A stretch of 35,417 bases of DNA, taken from contig JAFDZF010000185.1 in NCBI GenBank assembly GCA_018267055.1, forward strand, positions 1 through 35,417, read 5' to 3'. The notes under the pieces are model-generated. The model ran no database searches. It was not told the DNA's origin and saw only the letters and a program-made list of their open reading frames with translations. This DNA comes from Bacteroidota bacterium. GTDB lineage: Bacteria; Bacteroidota; Bacteroidia; Flavobacteriales_F; PHOS-HE28. Position numbers and translations under genes: made by a program. Positions 1 through 7,391 of this stretch are shown here, piece by piece; position 1 is the stretch's first letter, and every line of letters begins with the position of its first letter.

Positions 1-233
1 CCGTCCTGCTCGACCCCACGACGAACCGGCTGCGCGTGACCCTTCCCCGCAGCATGCAGGGCCGGGCGGAACTGCAGGTATCGGACATGGCCGGACGCGT
101 CGTGATGCGCCAGGCCTCGAACGGCGCCGCGGAAGCCACGATGGAACTGGGCCGGTTGCCCGACGGCCTTTACTCGGTGATCGCCCGAACCAGCGATCAA
201 GCGGCCACGGCCCGGATCATCGTCCGGCACTGA
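1..233 (+). CDS. C-terminal fragment of a T9SS-secreted protein (sorting domain)
   Basis: This is the last 76 codons of a gene that begins before the window; the open frame runs back to base 3 without a stop. The visible part looks like a Por-type (type A) T9SS C-terminal sorting domain: an early N-R-L-R-V-T-L strand, then the V-S-D-M-A-G-R-V-V turn, then L-P-D-G-L-Y-S-V and a short basic end (R-I-I-V-R-H). In this family the domain directs the protein through the type IX secretion system and is then removed. The function of the missing N-terminal part cannot be told. A GTG at 36 lies inside the domain and is not a true start. Confidence 0.8.
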   Translation, partial: VLLDPTTNRLRVTLPRSMQGRAELQVSDMAGRVVMRQASNGAAEATMELGRLPDGLYSVIARTSDQAATARIIVRH

Positions 234-248
234 GCCGGCCCACGCGAT

Positions 249-791
249 ATGGTCCGGCTACCGATCCCGTCCATGGAGGGCGTCACCACCGAGCGCCTGC
301 GCTTCCGGCGTCCCGTGCCCGCGGACGCGGATTGGTGGATGGCGTACATCAACGATGCCCGGTCGATCCGCTTCATGCCCTTCACCCTGGGCAGCCGGGA
401 CGATTGCGTGGGCTTCATCCAGCGCTCGCTCGACCGCATCGCGAAGGACGGTTCCTGCCTGAACGCGATCATCGAGCGCTCCAGCGGGCGCCCGGTGGGC
501 ATGATCGGGCTGCTGACGCAGGATGTGGACGGCGTGGCCGAACTGGAGGTGGGCTACCACCTGCTGCCGAGCGAGCACGGGAAAGGCTACGCCACCGAGG
601 CCGCACAAGCGTGCAAGGGGTTCGCCTGGCAGCATGGTCTGGCCCCTTCGGTGATCTCGCTGATCGACGCCGGGAACCTGGCGAGCCAGGCCGTGGCGAA
701 GCGCAATGGCATGGCCTACGAGAAGCATACGGTGCACCGGGGAACGCCGGCGCTGGTCTTCCGCGCCTGGAAGGACCCGGAAGGGGCCTAG
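249..791 (+). CDS. GNAT-family N-acetyltransferase (RimJ/RimL-like)
   Basis: A 180-residue protein covering a complete GNAT fold. The N-terminal T-T-E-R-L-R-F-R segment (about 13-20) is typical of the RimJ/RimL branch. The beta-4 strand E-L-E-V-G-Y-H-L-L-P (about 98-107) is followed by the acetyl-CoA pyrophosphate loop H-G-K-G-Y-A-T (110-116). A later N-x-x-S-Q-x-V-A-x-K-N-G-M segment is the usual GNAT helix and turn. Members acetylate protein N-termini, antibiotics or small amines; the substrate here is unknown. The gene starts 15 nt after the upstream stop. An ATG at 273 is an alternative start that would still keep the whole domain. Its stop overlaps the lysS stop on the other strand in the palindrome CTAG. 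Confidence 0.85.
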   Translation: MVRLPIPSMEGVTTERLRFRRPVPADADWWMAYINDARSIRFMPFTLGSRDDCVGFIQRSLDRIAKDGSCLNAIIERSSGRPVGMIGLLTQDVDGVAELEVGYHLLPSEHGKGYATEAAQACKGFAWQHGLAPSVISLIDAGNLASQAVAKRNGMAYEKHTVHRGTPALVFRAWKDPEGA

Positions 792-2320
792 TCGAACTTC
801 TCCGGCCGCATCTGCGGGAAGAGCAACACTTCCTGGATGGCCGGATTGTCCGTCAGGAGCATCACCAGGCGGTCCATGCCGATGCCGATGCCGCTGGTGG
901 GCGGCATGCCGTACTCCAGCGCGCGCAGGAAATCCTGGTCGATGAACATGGCCTCGTCGTCGCCGCGTTCCATCAGCCTCACCTGGTCCTCGAAGCGCTC
1001 ACGCTGGTCGATGGGGTCGTTCAGCTCGCTGTAGGCATTGCCCACCTCGAAGCCGGCCGCATACAGCTCGAAGCGTTCCGTGAGGCGATCATCGTCCCGG
1101 TGCTTCTTGCAGAGCGGGCTCATCTCCAGCGGGAAGTCCATCACGAACGTGGGCTGGACCAGCTCCGGCTGCACCAGCGCGCTGAACAGTTCGTCGATCA
1201 ACTTGCCCTTGCCCATGGCCGCGGTGATCTCGATGCCGTGCTGCTTGCACAGTTCTCCGATCGCGCGTTCGTCGGCGTTCAGCACATCCACGCCGGTCTT
1301 CTCCTGGATGGCCCCGCACATGGTGATGCGCTTGAAGGGCTTCCCGAAGTCGATCTGCTGGCCCTGGAACGTCGCCACGGGCACGCCATTGGCGGCGGTG
1401 GCCACTTTGCGGAACACGCCCTCGATGAAATCCATCATCCAGCGGTAGTCTTTGTACGCCACATAGAGCTCCATGATGGTGAACTCCGGGTTGTGCGTCC
1501 GGTCCATGCCTTCGTTGCGGAAGTTGCGGCTGAACTCGAACACGCCGTCGAAGCCGCCCACGATGAGGCGCTTCAGGTAGAGCTCGTTGGCGATGCGCAG
1601 GTAGAAGGGCACGTCCAACGCGTTGTGGTGCGTGATGAAGGGCCGGGCGGCCGCGCCACCGGGTATCGGTTGCATCACCGGCGTATCCACCTCGATGTAA
1701 CCGGCCTCCTGGAACGACTCGCGCATGGCGTTGAAGATGCGCGTCCGCTTGAGGAAGGTCTCCTTCACCTGCGGGTTCACGATCAGGTCCACGTAGCGCA
1801 TGCGGTAGCGCAGCTCGGGGTCCGTGAAGGCGTCGTGCACGTGGCCCTGCTCGTCGGTCTTCACCACGGGCAGCGGGCGCAGGCTCTTCGCGAGCACCGT
1901 CAGCTCCTTCACGTGCAGGGTGAGCTCGCCCGTCTGCGTGCGGAACATGAAGCCCTTCACGCCGATGAAGTCGCCGAGGTGCAGGAGCTTTTTGAAGACC
2001 TCGTTGTACAGCGTCTTGTCCTCGCCCGGCGCGATCTCGTCCCGGTTGATGTAGACCTGCTGGTCGCCCGTGGCATCGCGCAGCACGGCGAAGCTGGCCT
2101 TGCCCATCACGCGCACGCTCATGAGGCGCCCGGCGAGCACCACGTTCGGGGCCGGCTGTTCGCCTTCCACGTGTCCGGCCTCCTTGAACGCTTCCTTCAC
2201 CTGGGCCACCGTGTGCGTCACGGGGAATTCGGCAGCGGGGAACGGTTCGATCCCCAGGGCACGGAGCTTCTGCATCGCCTCGCGGCGGACGAGCTCCTGA
2301 TCGCTCAGAACGGTGGACAT
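788..2320 (-). CDS. lysS: Lysine--tRNA ligase, class II
   Basis: A 510-residue class IIb aminoacyl-tRNA synthetase that charges tRNA-Lys in the cytoplasm. The N-terminal OB-fold (about 60-165) binds the anticodon. The catalytic part has D-T-P-V-M-Q-P-I-P-G-G-A-A-A-R-P-F near motif 1, motif 2 with F-R-N-E-G-M-D-R-T-H-N-P-E-F-T, and motif 3 with G-I-G-I-G-M-D-R-L-V-M-L-L-T. The length is close to E. coli LysS. The open frame extends 70 codons upstream, but that part is low-quality and crosses the promoter region; the ATG at 2320 (M-S-T-V-L-S-D) is the sensible start. It is divergent from the toxin-antitoxin pair and ends tail to tail with the acetyltransferase. Confidence 0.97.
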   Translation of the reverse strand: MSTVLSDQELVRREAMQKLRALGIEPFPAAEFPVTHTVAQVKEAFKEAGHVEGEQPAPNVVLAGRLMSVRVMGKASFAVLRDATGDQQVYINRDEIAPGEDKTLYNEVFKKLLHLGDFIGVKGFMFRTQTGELTLHVKELTVLAKSLRPLPVVKTDEQGHVHDAFTDPELRYRMRYVDLIVNPQVKETFLKRTRIFNAMRESFQEAGYIEVDTPVMQPIPGGAAARPFITHHNALDVPFYLRIANELYLKRLIVGGFDGVFEFSRNFRNEGMDRTHNPEFTIMELYVAYKDYRWMMDFIEGVFRKVATAANGVPVATFQGQQIDFGKPFKRITMCGAIQEKTGVDVLNADERAIGELCKQHGIEITAAMGKGKLIDELFSALVQPELVQPTFVMDFPLEMSPLCKKHRDDDRLTERFELYAAGFEVGNAYSELNDPIDQRERFEDQVRLMERGDDEAMFIDQDFLRALEYGMPPTSGIGIGMDRLVMLLTDNPAIQEVLLFPQMRPEKFD

Positions 2321-2338
2321 GGCTTCGGAAAAGAGCGG

Positions 2339-2346
2339 CGAAGATA
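2339..2346 (-). promoter_or_regulatory. Candidate -7 box for lysS
   Basis: TATCTTCG on the minus strand, one base from the Bacteroidota -7 consensus TAnnTTTG, 18 nt before the lysS ATG. The same octamer lies before ricT. No clear -33 TTG at the expected spacing was found, so this is a motif call only. Confidence 0.45.
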
Positions 2347-2407
2347 CCGGAGCGGCGGGGTCCTGGTCCCATCCGGGCAATGCCACGCTGGACGGATACC
2401 CCGCCCC

Positions 2408-2415
2408 TATCTTTG
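2408..2415 (+). promoter_or_regulatory. Candidate -7 box for the toxin-antitoxin pair
   Basis: TATCTTTG, an exact match to TAnnTTTG. It ends 7 nt before the antitoxin ATG at 2423. A CTG at 2388-2390, 17 nt upstream, could serve as a weak -33 element. If used, transcription would begin at or just before the start codon. Confidence 0.6.
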
Positions 2416-2422
2416 AGCAACG

Positions 2423-2656
2423 ATGGGCAAGCTGCAGGACAAGCGGATCGAACTGGCCAAGAAGGTCCTGGACACCACGGATCCCGCCACATTGGCGATC
2501 GTGGAGGATGCCCTTTCGCACGAGCGGCACTATCAGTTCTCGCCTGAACAGGTCAAGGAGCTCGATGCCATCCTCGATCGCATGCGCAATGGACGATCGG
2601 CCACTTATACGTGGGCCGATGTGAAGAAGCGCGCCCGGGCAAGGACGGCCCGATGA
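2423..2656 (+). CDS. Putative antitoxin of a type II toxin-antitoxin pair
   Basis: A 77-residue, charged, mostly helical protein directly before a RelE/ParE-like toxin. The ORF overlaps the next one by ATGA (2653-2656), implying translational coupling. The C-terminal part (R-N-G-R-S-A-T-Y-T-W-A-D-V-K-K-R-A-R) resembles the toxin-wrapping tail of small Bacteroidota addiction-module proteins, whose tails commonly read G-K-S-x-S-W-E-E-V-K. I see no obvious ribbon-helix-helix or helix-turn-helix domain, so it may not be a classical DNA-binding antitoxin. Its role is inferred from position, size and the C-terminal motif. An ATG start at 2423 sits 7 nt after a promoter-like box. Confidence 0.72.
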   Translation: MGKLQDKRIELAKKVLDTTDPATLAIVEDALSHERHYQFSPEQVKELDAILDRMRNGRSATYTWADVKKRARARTAR

Positions 2657-2964
2657 GCCGCTACGTGCTCTTCAGCAGCGAGGCGGACGAGGACATCACC
2701 GCCTCCGTGGAATATTACCATGGCCGATCTCCCGGCCTCGAAGAGCGGTTCCTCGCGGAGGTCCAAGGAACGCTCCTCTTCATCCGCCGTCATCCGGGGG
2801 GATTTCCGCGCATCCGGGGCCAGCTGCGACAAGCTCCGCTCGAGCGGTTCCCCTATGTGATCATCTATTCGGTCCGGCAGGAGATGATCGAGGTCGTACG
2901 GGTGTTCAACACGAAGCAACATCCTGCGAAGAAGGTCGGCCCTCACCGGCGAAAGAGCCGGTGA
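2653..2964 (+). CDS. RelE/ParE-family toxin
   Basis: A 103-residue protein with the compact alpha/beta layout of RelE/ParE toxins: two N-terminal helices (E-A-D-E-D-I-T-A-S-V-E-Y-Y and E-E-R-F-L-A-E-V-Q), then strands ending in F-P-Y-V-I-I-Y-S-V and I-E-V-V-R-V-F-N-T-K-Q-H-P. RelE relatives cut mRNA on the ribosome, while ParE relatives poison gyrase; the sequence alone does not decide which. The ATG at 2653 overlaps the antitoxin stop. A longer frame from 2611 would run 14 codons inside the antitoxin gene and is unlikely. Its TGA at 2962-2964 directly abuts the mrcA stop on the other strand (TGATCA). Confidence 0.8.
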   Translation: MSRYVLFSSEADEDITASVEYYHGRSPGLEERFLAEVQGTLLFIRRHPGGFPRIRGQLRQAPLERFPYVIIYSVRQEMIEVVRVFNTKQHPAKKVGPHRRKSR

Positions 2965-5397
2965 TCACTCCCAGCTCGGCCCCTCCTCGCTCTCCTCGAA
3001 GATGTCCGGCCCCTTGCCCTTCTTGCCGCGGCAGTCGAGCTCCACGCCGAGGTCGCCTTCCGGCCTGGCGAAATCGCCCTTGCTGATGGTGATGCCCGGG
3101 TCGGCGTAGACCTTGTTCATGAAGTAGCCGTAGATCGGCAGGGCCATGTTGGCGCCCTGGCCCAGGTCGGTGCGGCTGAAGCGCACGCTGCGGTCCTCCG
3201 CGCCGGTCCATACGCCGGTCACCAGGTCGGGCGTGATGCCGATGAACCAGCCGTCGCTGTTGTTCTGCGTGGTGCCGGTCTTGCCGGCGGTGGGCTCCTT
3301 GATGTTGCCGTACTTGGCGCGGTTGCCCCAGCCCATGCGCAGGCGCATGCCGGTGCCCACGGTCTTGCCGGTGCTGGGGTTGTAGGCCCCGTCGCACACG
3401 CCCTTCAACATCTCCAGCATGATGTAGGAGGTGCGCGGGTCCAGCGCCTCCTCGGTCTTCGGCATCACATCATAGATGGCGTTGCCGTTCTTGTCCTCGA
3501 TGCGGGTGAAGACGACCGGCTCGATGTAGACGCCCTCGTTGGCGAAGGTGGAGAAGGCGCCGGTCATCTCCTCCAGCGTGAGGTCGGCCACCCCGAGGCA
3601 GAGCGAGGGCACGGGGTCCATCGGGCTCTTGACGCCCATGTGCCGGGCGAGCACGGTGACGGCCTGCGGGCTGTACTGCTTCATCAGCCAGGCGGTCACG
3701 GTGTTCATGGAATTGGCCAGGGCGTACTCCATGGTGACCATGCCGCCGTAGGTGTTGTCGCTGTTCTCGGGGCACCACATCGGCTGGCCGGGCGGCATGT
3801 CGAAGCAGGTCTTCTGGTTGGGCAGCTCCATGCAGGGCTGCAGGCCCTCGCGGATGGCGGTGGCGTAGACGAAGGGCTTGAAGGTGGAGCCCACCTGCCG
3901 GCGCGCCTGCTCCACGTGGTCGTACTTGAAGTGCTTGTAGTCGATGCCGCCCACCCAGGCCTTCACGAAGCCGGTGTGCGGGTCCATGCTCAGCAGGCCG
4001 CTCTGGAGGAAGCTCTTGTAGTAGCGGATGCTGTCGTTGGGCGTCATCACCGTATCGATCTCGCCGCGCCAGCTGAACACGCGCATCTTCACCTTCTTGT
4101 CGAACTGCTCCAGCACTTCGCGCTCGGTCAGCACCGGCCACCAGGTGTCGCAGCCGCCCTTGTCGGGATCGCAGTGGTACATCTTGTGCCCCTCGTGCAT
4201 CTCCTGCGTGATGTAGCTGGCCGGGCGGCGGCAGTTGCCGCAGAGCTTGCCGGAGAGGATGTGGTAGCGGTCGCTGCGCTTCACCGCCGTGTTCATGATG
4301 CCCTCCACCTCGTCCTTCGTCACGCGGAAGTCGAAGGGCCGGTTCTTCTTGTCCTTGAGGTCGCGGAAGAACTGGGGCTGCAGCTCGGTGCTGAGGTGCT
4401 CGCGCATGGACCATTCCCCATAGGCCTGCATCCGCCGGTCGATGGTGGTGTAGATCTTCAGGCCGTCGGTGTAGATGTCATAGGCGGAGCCGTCGGCCTT
4501 CGCGAAGCGCGGCTTCCCCGTCCGCGGGTCCTTCTCGGCGAGCAGGGCCTGCACCTTCGAGCGGAGCACCTCGCGCAGGTAGGGCGCCGGGCCTTCGGTG
4601 TGGTCGATGCGCTGGAAGCGGAGCCCGAGCGGAAGGGCCTTCAGCGAGTCGTACTGCTGCGCGGTGAGGAAGCCGTTGCGGCGCATCTGGTCCATCACCA
4701 CCATGCGGCGCTTCTGGGTGATGTCGGGCCGGCGCAGCGGGTTGAAGAGCGCGGGGTTCTTGCACATGCCCACCAGCATGGCGGCCTGTTCGATGCGGAG
4801 CGAATCCGGGGTGGTGTTGAAGTAGACGCGCGCCGCGGAGTTGATGCCCACCGCCTGGTTGATCCAGTCGAAGCGGTTGAGGTACATCGCGATGATCTCG
4901 TCCTTGGTGTATTCCCGCTCGAGCCGCGCGGAGATAATCCATTCCTGGAACTTCTGGAAGACGCGGCCCACGATGTCCTTGCGCGGGTCGTGGAAGAGCA
5001 TCTTGGCCAGCTGCTGGGTGATGGTGCTGGCCCCGCCCTTCTTGCCCAGGAAGGCCGCCGCCCGGGCCGTGCCGCGCACGTCCACGCCGCTGTGCTCGCG
5101 GAAGCGCTCGTCCTCGGTGGCGATGAGGGCCTCCACCACGTAGGGGCTGATGCGGTCGTAGTCCACCGGGATCCGGTTCTCGCGGTAGTACTGGCCCATG
5201 AGGGTGCCGTCGCTGAAGAGCACCGCGGTGGCCAGGTCGCTGCGGGGGTTCTGCAGCTCGCTGGTGCTGGGCAGTCCCTTGCTGCCGGCGGCCACCAGCA
5301 GCATCACCAGCAGGCCCGTCACCGGGCCGAGCACCACGATCCACCACAGGGTGATCCAGAGCGAGCGCTTGCGGGAGGACTTGGCCGGCTTCGCCAT
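2965..5397 (-). CDS. mrcA: Bifunctional penicillin-binding protein 1A
   Basis: An 810-residue class A penicillin-binding protein: inner-membrane anchored, polymerising glycan strands and cross-linking peptides in the periplasm. A basic cytoplasmic N-terminus and one membrane segment (about 13-38) precede the GT51 glycosyltransferase, with E-D-E-R-F at 95-99 (catalytic Glu95), S-T-I-T-Q-Q-L-A-K at 124-132, and R-L-E-R-E-Y-T-K-D-E-I. The transpeptidase has S-T-F-K at 504-507 (nucleophile Ser504), S-M-N at 563-565 and K-T-G-T at 706-709. Between the two domains is a cysteine cluster (C386, C389, C409, C416) that looks like a small metal-binding or disulfide insertion. The gene lies 6 nt after gldH and is the last of the holB-ricT-gldH-mrcA run. 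Confidence 0.95.
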   Translation of the reverse strand: MAKPAKSSRKRSLWITLWWIVVLGPVTGLLVMLLVAAGSKGLPSTSELQNPRSDLATAVLFSDGTLMGQYYRENRIPVDYDRISPYVVEALIATEDERFREHSGVDVRGTARAAAFLGKKGGASTITQQLAKMLFHDPRKDIVGRVFQKFQEWIISARLEREYTKDEIIAMYLNRFDWINQAVGINSAARVYFNTTPDSLRIEQAAMLVGMCKNPALFNPLRRPDITQKRRMVVMDQMRRNGFLTAQQYDSLKALPLGLRFQRIDHTEGPAPYLREVLRSKVQALLAEKDPRTGKPRFAKADGSAYDIYTDGLKIYTTIDRRMQAYGEWSMREHLSTELQPQFFRDLKDKKNRPFDFRVTKDEVEGIMNTAVKRSDRYHILSGKLCGNCRRPASYITQEMHEGHKMYHCDPDKGGCDTWWPVLTEREVLEQFDKKVKMRVFSWRGEIDTVMTPNDSIRYYKSFLQSGLLSMDPHTGFVKAWVGGIDYKHFKYDHVEQARRQVGSTFKPFVYATAIREGLQPCMELPNQKTCFDMPPGQPMWCPENSDNTYGGMVTMEYALANSMNTVTAWLMKQYSPQAVTVLARHMGVKSPMDPVPSLCLGVADLTLEEMTGAFSTFANEGVYIEPVVFTRIEDKNGNAIYDVMPKTEEALDPRTSYIMLEMLKGVCDGAYNPSTGKTVGTGMRLRMGWGNRAKYGNIKEPTAGKTGTTQNNSDGWFIGITPDLVTGVWTGAEDRSVRFSRTDLGQGANMALPIYGYFMNKVYADPGITISKGDFARPEGDLGVELDCRGKKGKGPDIFEESEEGPSWE

Positions 5398-5403
5398 GTT
5401 CGT

Positions 5404-5889
5404 TCAGGGGCCTTGCTTGGGGCGTTCCACGCTGATGCCGACGTCGATGATGCCGTCGAGCCGCTCGGTGCGCATGGCCTGTTCGAGGGTGAACGTATAA
5501 CGGCCGCTGCGCGGGAACCTATTGTGCAGCTTGTAGAGCACGTGGGCCTGGAACCGGTCGCTGAAGATGAAGCCGGTGCCCTTGCCGAACCAGCGGCCGG
5601 TGGGATCGGCCAGGGTGCATTCCACCGTGTCGGTGTACGCGCGGCCGTCGGGCCCCTGGAGGCTGGCGAAGAGGTAGATGTTGCTGTAGGCGTAGTCGCC
5701 GGTATGGCGCAGGTCCAGGTAGACGTCCTGCGGGCTCACCGTGTCGGTGATGTCGAAGGCGAACTCCGGCTTCCAGCTGCGGTCCCAGCTGCCGTTGGGC
5801 ACTTCCTGGTCGGCCTGGAAGACGACGTTGCCGGAGCATCCTGCGCCCACCAGGGCGATGACCACGGGCAGGAGGGCGACCGGCCTCAC
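5404..5889 (-). CDS. gldH: Gliding motility lipoprotein GldH
   Basis: A 161-residue lipoprotein. The signal peptide ends at a lipobox L-V-G-A-G-C with the lipidated Cys at residue 18. The mature part follows the GldH pattern: W-K-P-E-F-A-F-D-I-T-D-T, then V-Y-L-D-L-R-H-T-G-D-Y-A-Y-S-N-I-Y-L-F, a G-R-W-F-G-K-G-T-G motif, and a C-terminal E-Q-A-M-R segment. In Flavobacterium, GldH is needed for gliding and supports the type IX secretion machinery; its exact role is unclear. Its ATG overlaps the ricT stop by ATGA (5886-5889), so the two are probably co-translated. Together with the sorting-domain proteins in this window, it supports a functional T9SS in this organism. Confidence 0.9.
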   Translation of the reverse strand: MRPVALLPVVIALVGAGCSGNVVFQADQEVPNGSWDRSWKPEFAFDITDTVSPQDVYLDLRHTGDYAYSNIYLFASLQGPDGRAYTDTVECTLADPTGRWFGKGTGFIFSDRFQAHVLYKLHNRFPRSGRYTFTLEQAMRTERLDGIIDVGISVERPKQGP

Positions 5890-7292
5890 GCGTCGGGCGG
5901 CTTGGGGCCGGCGTCGGCCGGGCGGTCGTTGGGGCGCGGGGGACCGTCCGGGCGGGGGCCGCGGTCGCGTCCACCACGACGGCGGTCACGGCCATCGCGG
6001 GAACGGCGCTCTCCTTCCGGGCGAGGCTCTCCCGGGGGCCGGTCGCCCCGCGGGCGCTGGTCGCGCGGCTGGCCGGGCTTCTGCTCGCCGGCCGGACGCG
6101 GGGCCGCCTGGGCGTTGGGCTTGGCGCCTTCGCCTCCGCGGCGATCGCGCCCTTTGCCGCCCCGGCCGCGCTTCTTGCCGCTCTTGATCTTGCTGTCGAA
6201 GCGGGTGAGGTCCTCCTCGCCGCCCACGCTGCCGATGTCCACGGCCTTGACCTCTTCCGATTCCGGCTCGTCGGCCATGTGAAGGTCCACCTCGGGCTCT
6301 TCGCCGGCCTTGTTCTTGGCCAGGATCTCGCGCACCGTCTCGATGGGGAAGCCCGCCATCACCGACGGCTCGCCGGGCCGCTTGAACAGGTACCACATCT
6401 TCTCCTCGAAGATGTCCGTCTTCATGTGCACGCCGGTGCCCTGGCGGGTCCTGAGCTTGGCGTTCTGCGAGGGATAGCTCTTGATCGCCTCGATGTACAT
6501 GTCCAGCTCGTAGTTCAGGCAGCACTTGAGCTTGCCGCACTGGCCTGCGAGCTTCTGGGGGTTGAGCGCCAACTGCTGGTAGCGGGCGGCGCTGGTGGTC
6601 ACGCTGCGGAAGTCGGTGAGCCAGGTGCTGCAGCAGAGCTCGCGGCCGCAGCTGCCGATGCCGCCGATGCGCCCGGCCTCCTGCCGCGCGCCGATCTGCT
6701 TCATGTCGATGCGCACCTTGAACCGGTCGGCCAGCTTGCGGAGGAGGTCGCGGAAATCGATGCGCTGCTCGGCGGTGTAGTAGAAGGTGGCCTTGGTGCC
6801 GTCGCCCTGGTACTCCACGTCGGTCACCTTCATGTCCAGCCGCGCCTCCTGGCAGACCTTGCGGGCGGCGAACATGGTCTCATCCTCCAGCTTGCGCGCG
6901 GCGTGCCAGCGGTCGACGTCCTCCTGGGTGGACTTGCGCAGCACCTTGCGCAGCTCGAAGGTGTCGGTATTGGTGCTCTTGCGCTGCATCTGGGCGCGCA
7001 CCAGCTCGCCGGAGAGGCTCACCATGCCCACGTCGAAGCCCGGGGAGGCGTCCACGGTCACCAGGTCGCCCGGCATCAGCTGCAGGGCGTTGGCGTTCCG
7101 GTAGAAGCCCTTGCGGGTGTTCTTGAAGCGCACCTCCACCGCGTCGAAGGGCGATTGGCCGCTGGGCAGGGGCACCCCGGCCAGCCAGTCGAACACATCG
7201 AGCTTGTTGCACCCGCTGGTGCTGCAATAGCCGTTGCTCTTGCATCCGGCGGGCTTGCCGTCGGCCCCTTTGGCGCAGCTGGTACAGGACAT
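5886..7292 (-). CDS. ricT: RicT/PSP1 domain protein with cysteine-rich N-terminus and low-complexity tail
   Basis: A 468-residue PSP1 (YaaT/RicT) protein. In Bacillus, RicT is part of an iron-sulfur Y-complex that promotes mRNA processing by RNase Y; the role in Bacteroidota is not established. Visible parts: an N-terminal cysteine group (C3, C6, C17, C23, C28), the PSP1 domain (about 85-265) with the conserved clusters G-S-C-G-R-E-L-C-C (C215, C220, C221) and G-Q-C-G-K-L-K-C-C (C252, C257, C258), and a tail of about 100 residues (370-468) rich in Arg, Gly, Pro and Asp. The tail resembles RNA-binding or phase-separating sequences. The gene starts 6 nt after a promoter-like box and overlaps gldH. 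Confidence 0.93.
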   Translation of the reverse strand: MSCTSCAKGADGKPAGCKSNGYCSTSGCNKLDVFDWLAGVPLPSGQSPFDAVEVRFKNTRKGFYRNANALQLMPGDLVTVDASPGFDVGMVSLSGELVRAQMQRKSTNTDTFELRKVLRKSTQEDVDRWHAARKLEDETMFAARKVCQEARLDMKVTDVEYQGDGTKATFYYTAEQRIDFRDLLRKLADRFKVRIDMKQIGARQEAGRIGGIGSCGRELCCSTWLTDFRSVTTSAARYQQLALNPQKLAGQCGKLKCCLNYELDMYIEAIKSYPSQNAKLRTRQGTGVHMKTDIFEEKMWYLFKRPGEPSVMAGFPIETVREILAKNKAGEEPEVDLHMADEPESEEVKAVDIGSVGGEEDLTRFDSKIKSGKKRGRGGKGRDRRGGEGAKPNAQAAPRPAGEQKPGQPRDQRPRGDRPPGEPRPEGERRSRDGRDRRRGGRDRGPRPDGPPRPNDRPADAGPKPPDA

Positions 7293-7298
7293 GGGTGG

Positions 7299-7306
7299 CG
7301 AAGATA
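7299..7306 (-). promoter_or_regulatory. Candidate -7 box for ricT-gldH-mrcA
   Basis: TATCTTCG on the minus strand, 6 nt before the ricT ATG, in the 99-nt gap after holB. It suggests ricT, gldH and mrcA can be transcribed separately from holB, with an extremely short leader. Confidence 0.5.
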
Positions 7307-7391
7307 GCGGGACGGGCAGGTGGGACGGTCGGGGCGGCGGGGTGCCCGGACAACAGCCCGGTGTTAGCGGGCCTGCCGGTGGTGCGGAGGA

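Noticed and set aside
332-2416. 694-codon plus-strand open frame across lysS
   Set aside because: It runs antisense to a clear lysine--tRNA ligase, has no recognisable domain, and is rich in His, Ala, Val and Leu as expected for the complement of GC-rich coding sequence.
2611-2652. Earlier start for the toxin gene
   Set aside because: It would place 14 residues inside the antitoxin gene; the ATG in the ATGA overlap at 2653 matches the toxin family N-terminus.
3640-6282. 880-codon plus-strand open frame across mrcA, gldH and ricT
   Set aside because: It is antisense to three well-supported genes and is low-complexity; long open frames are expected by chance at this GC content.
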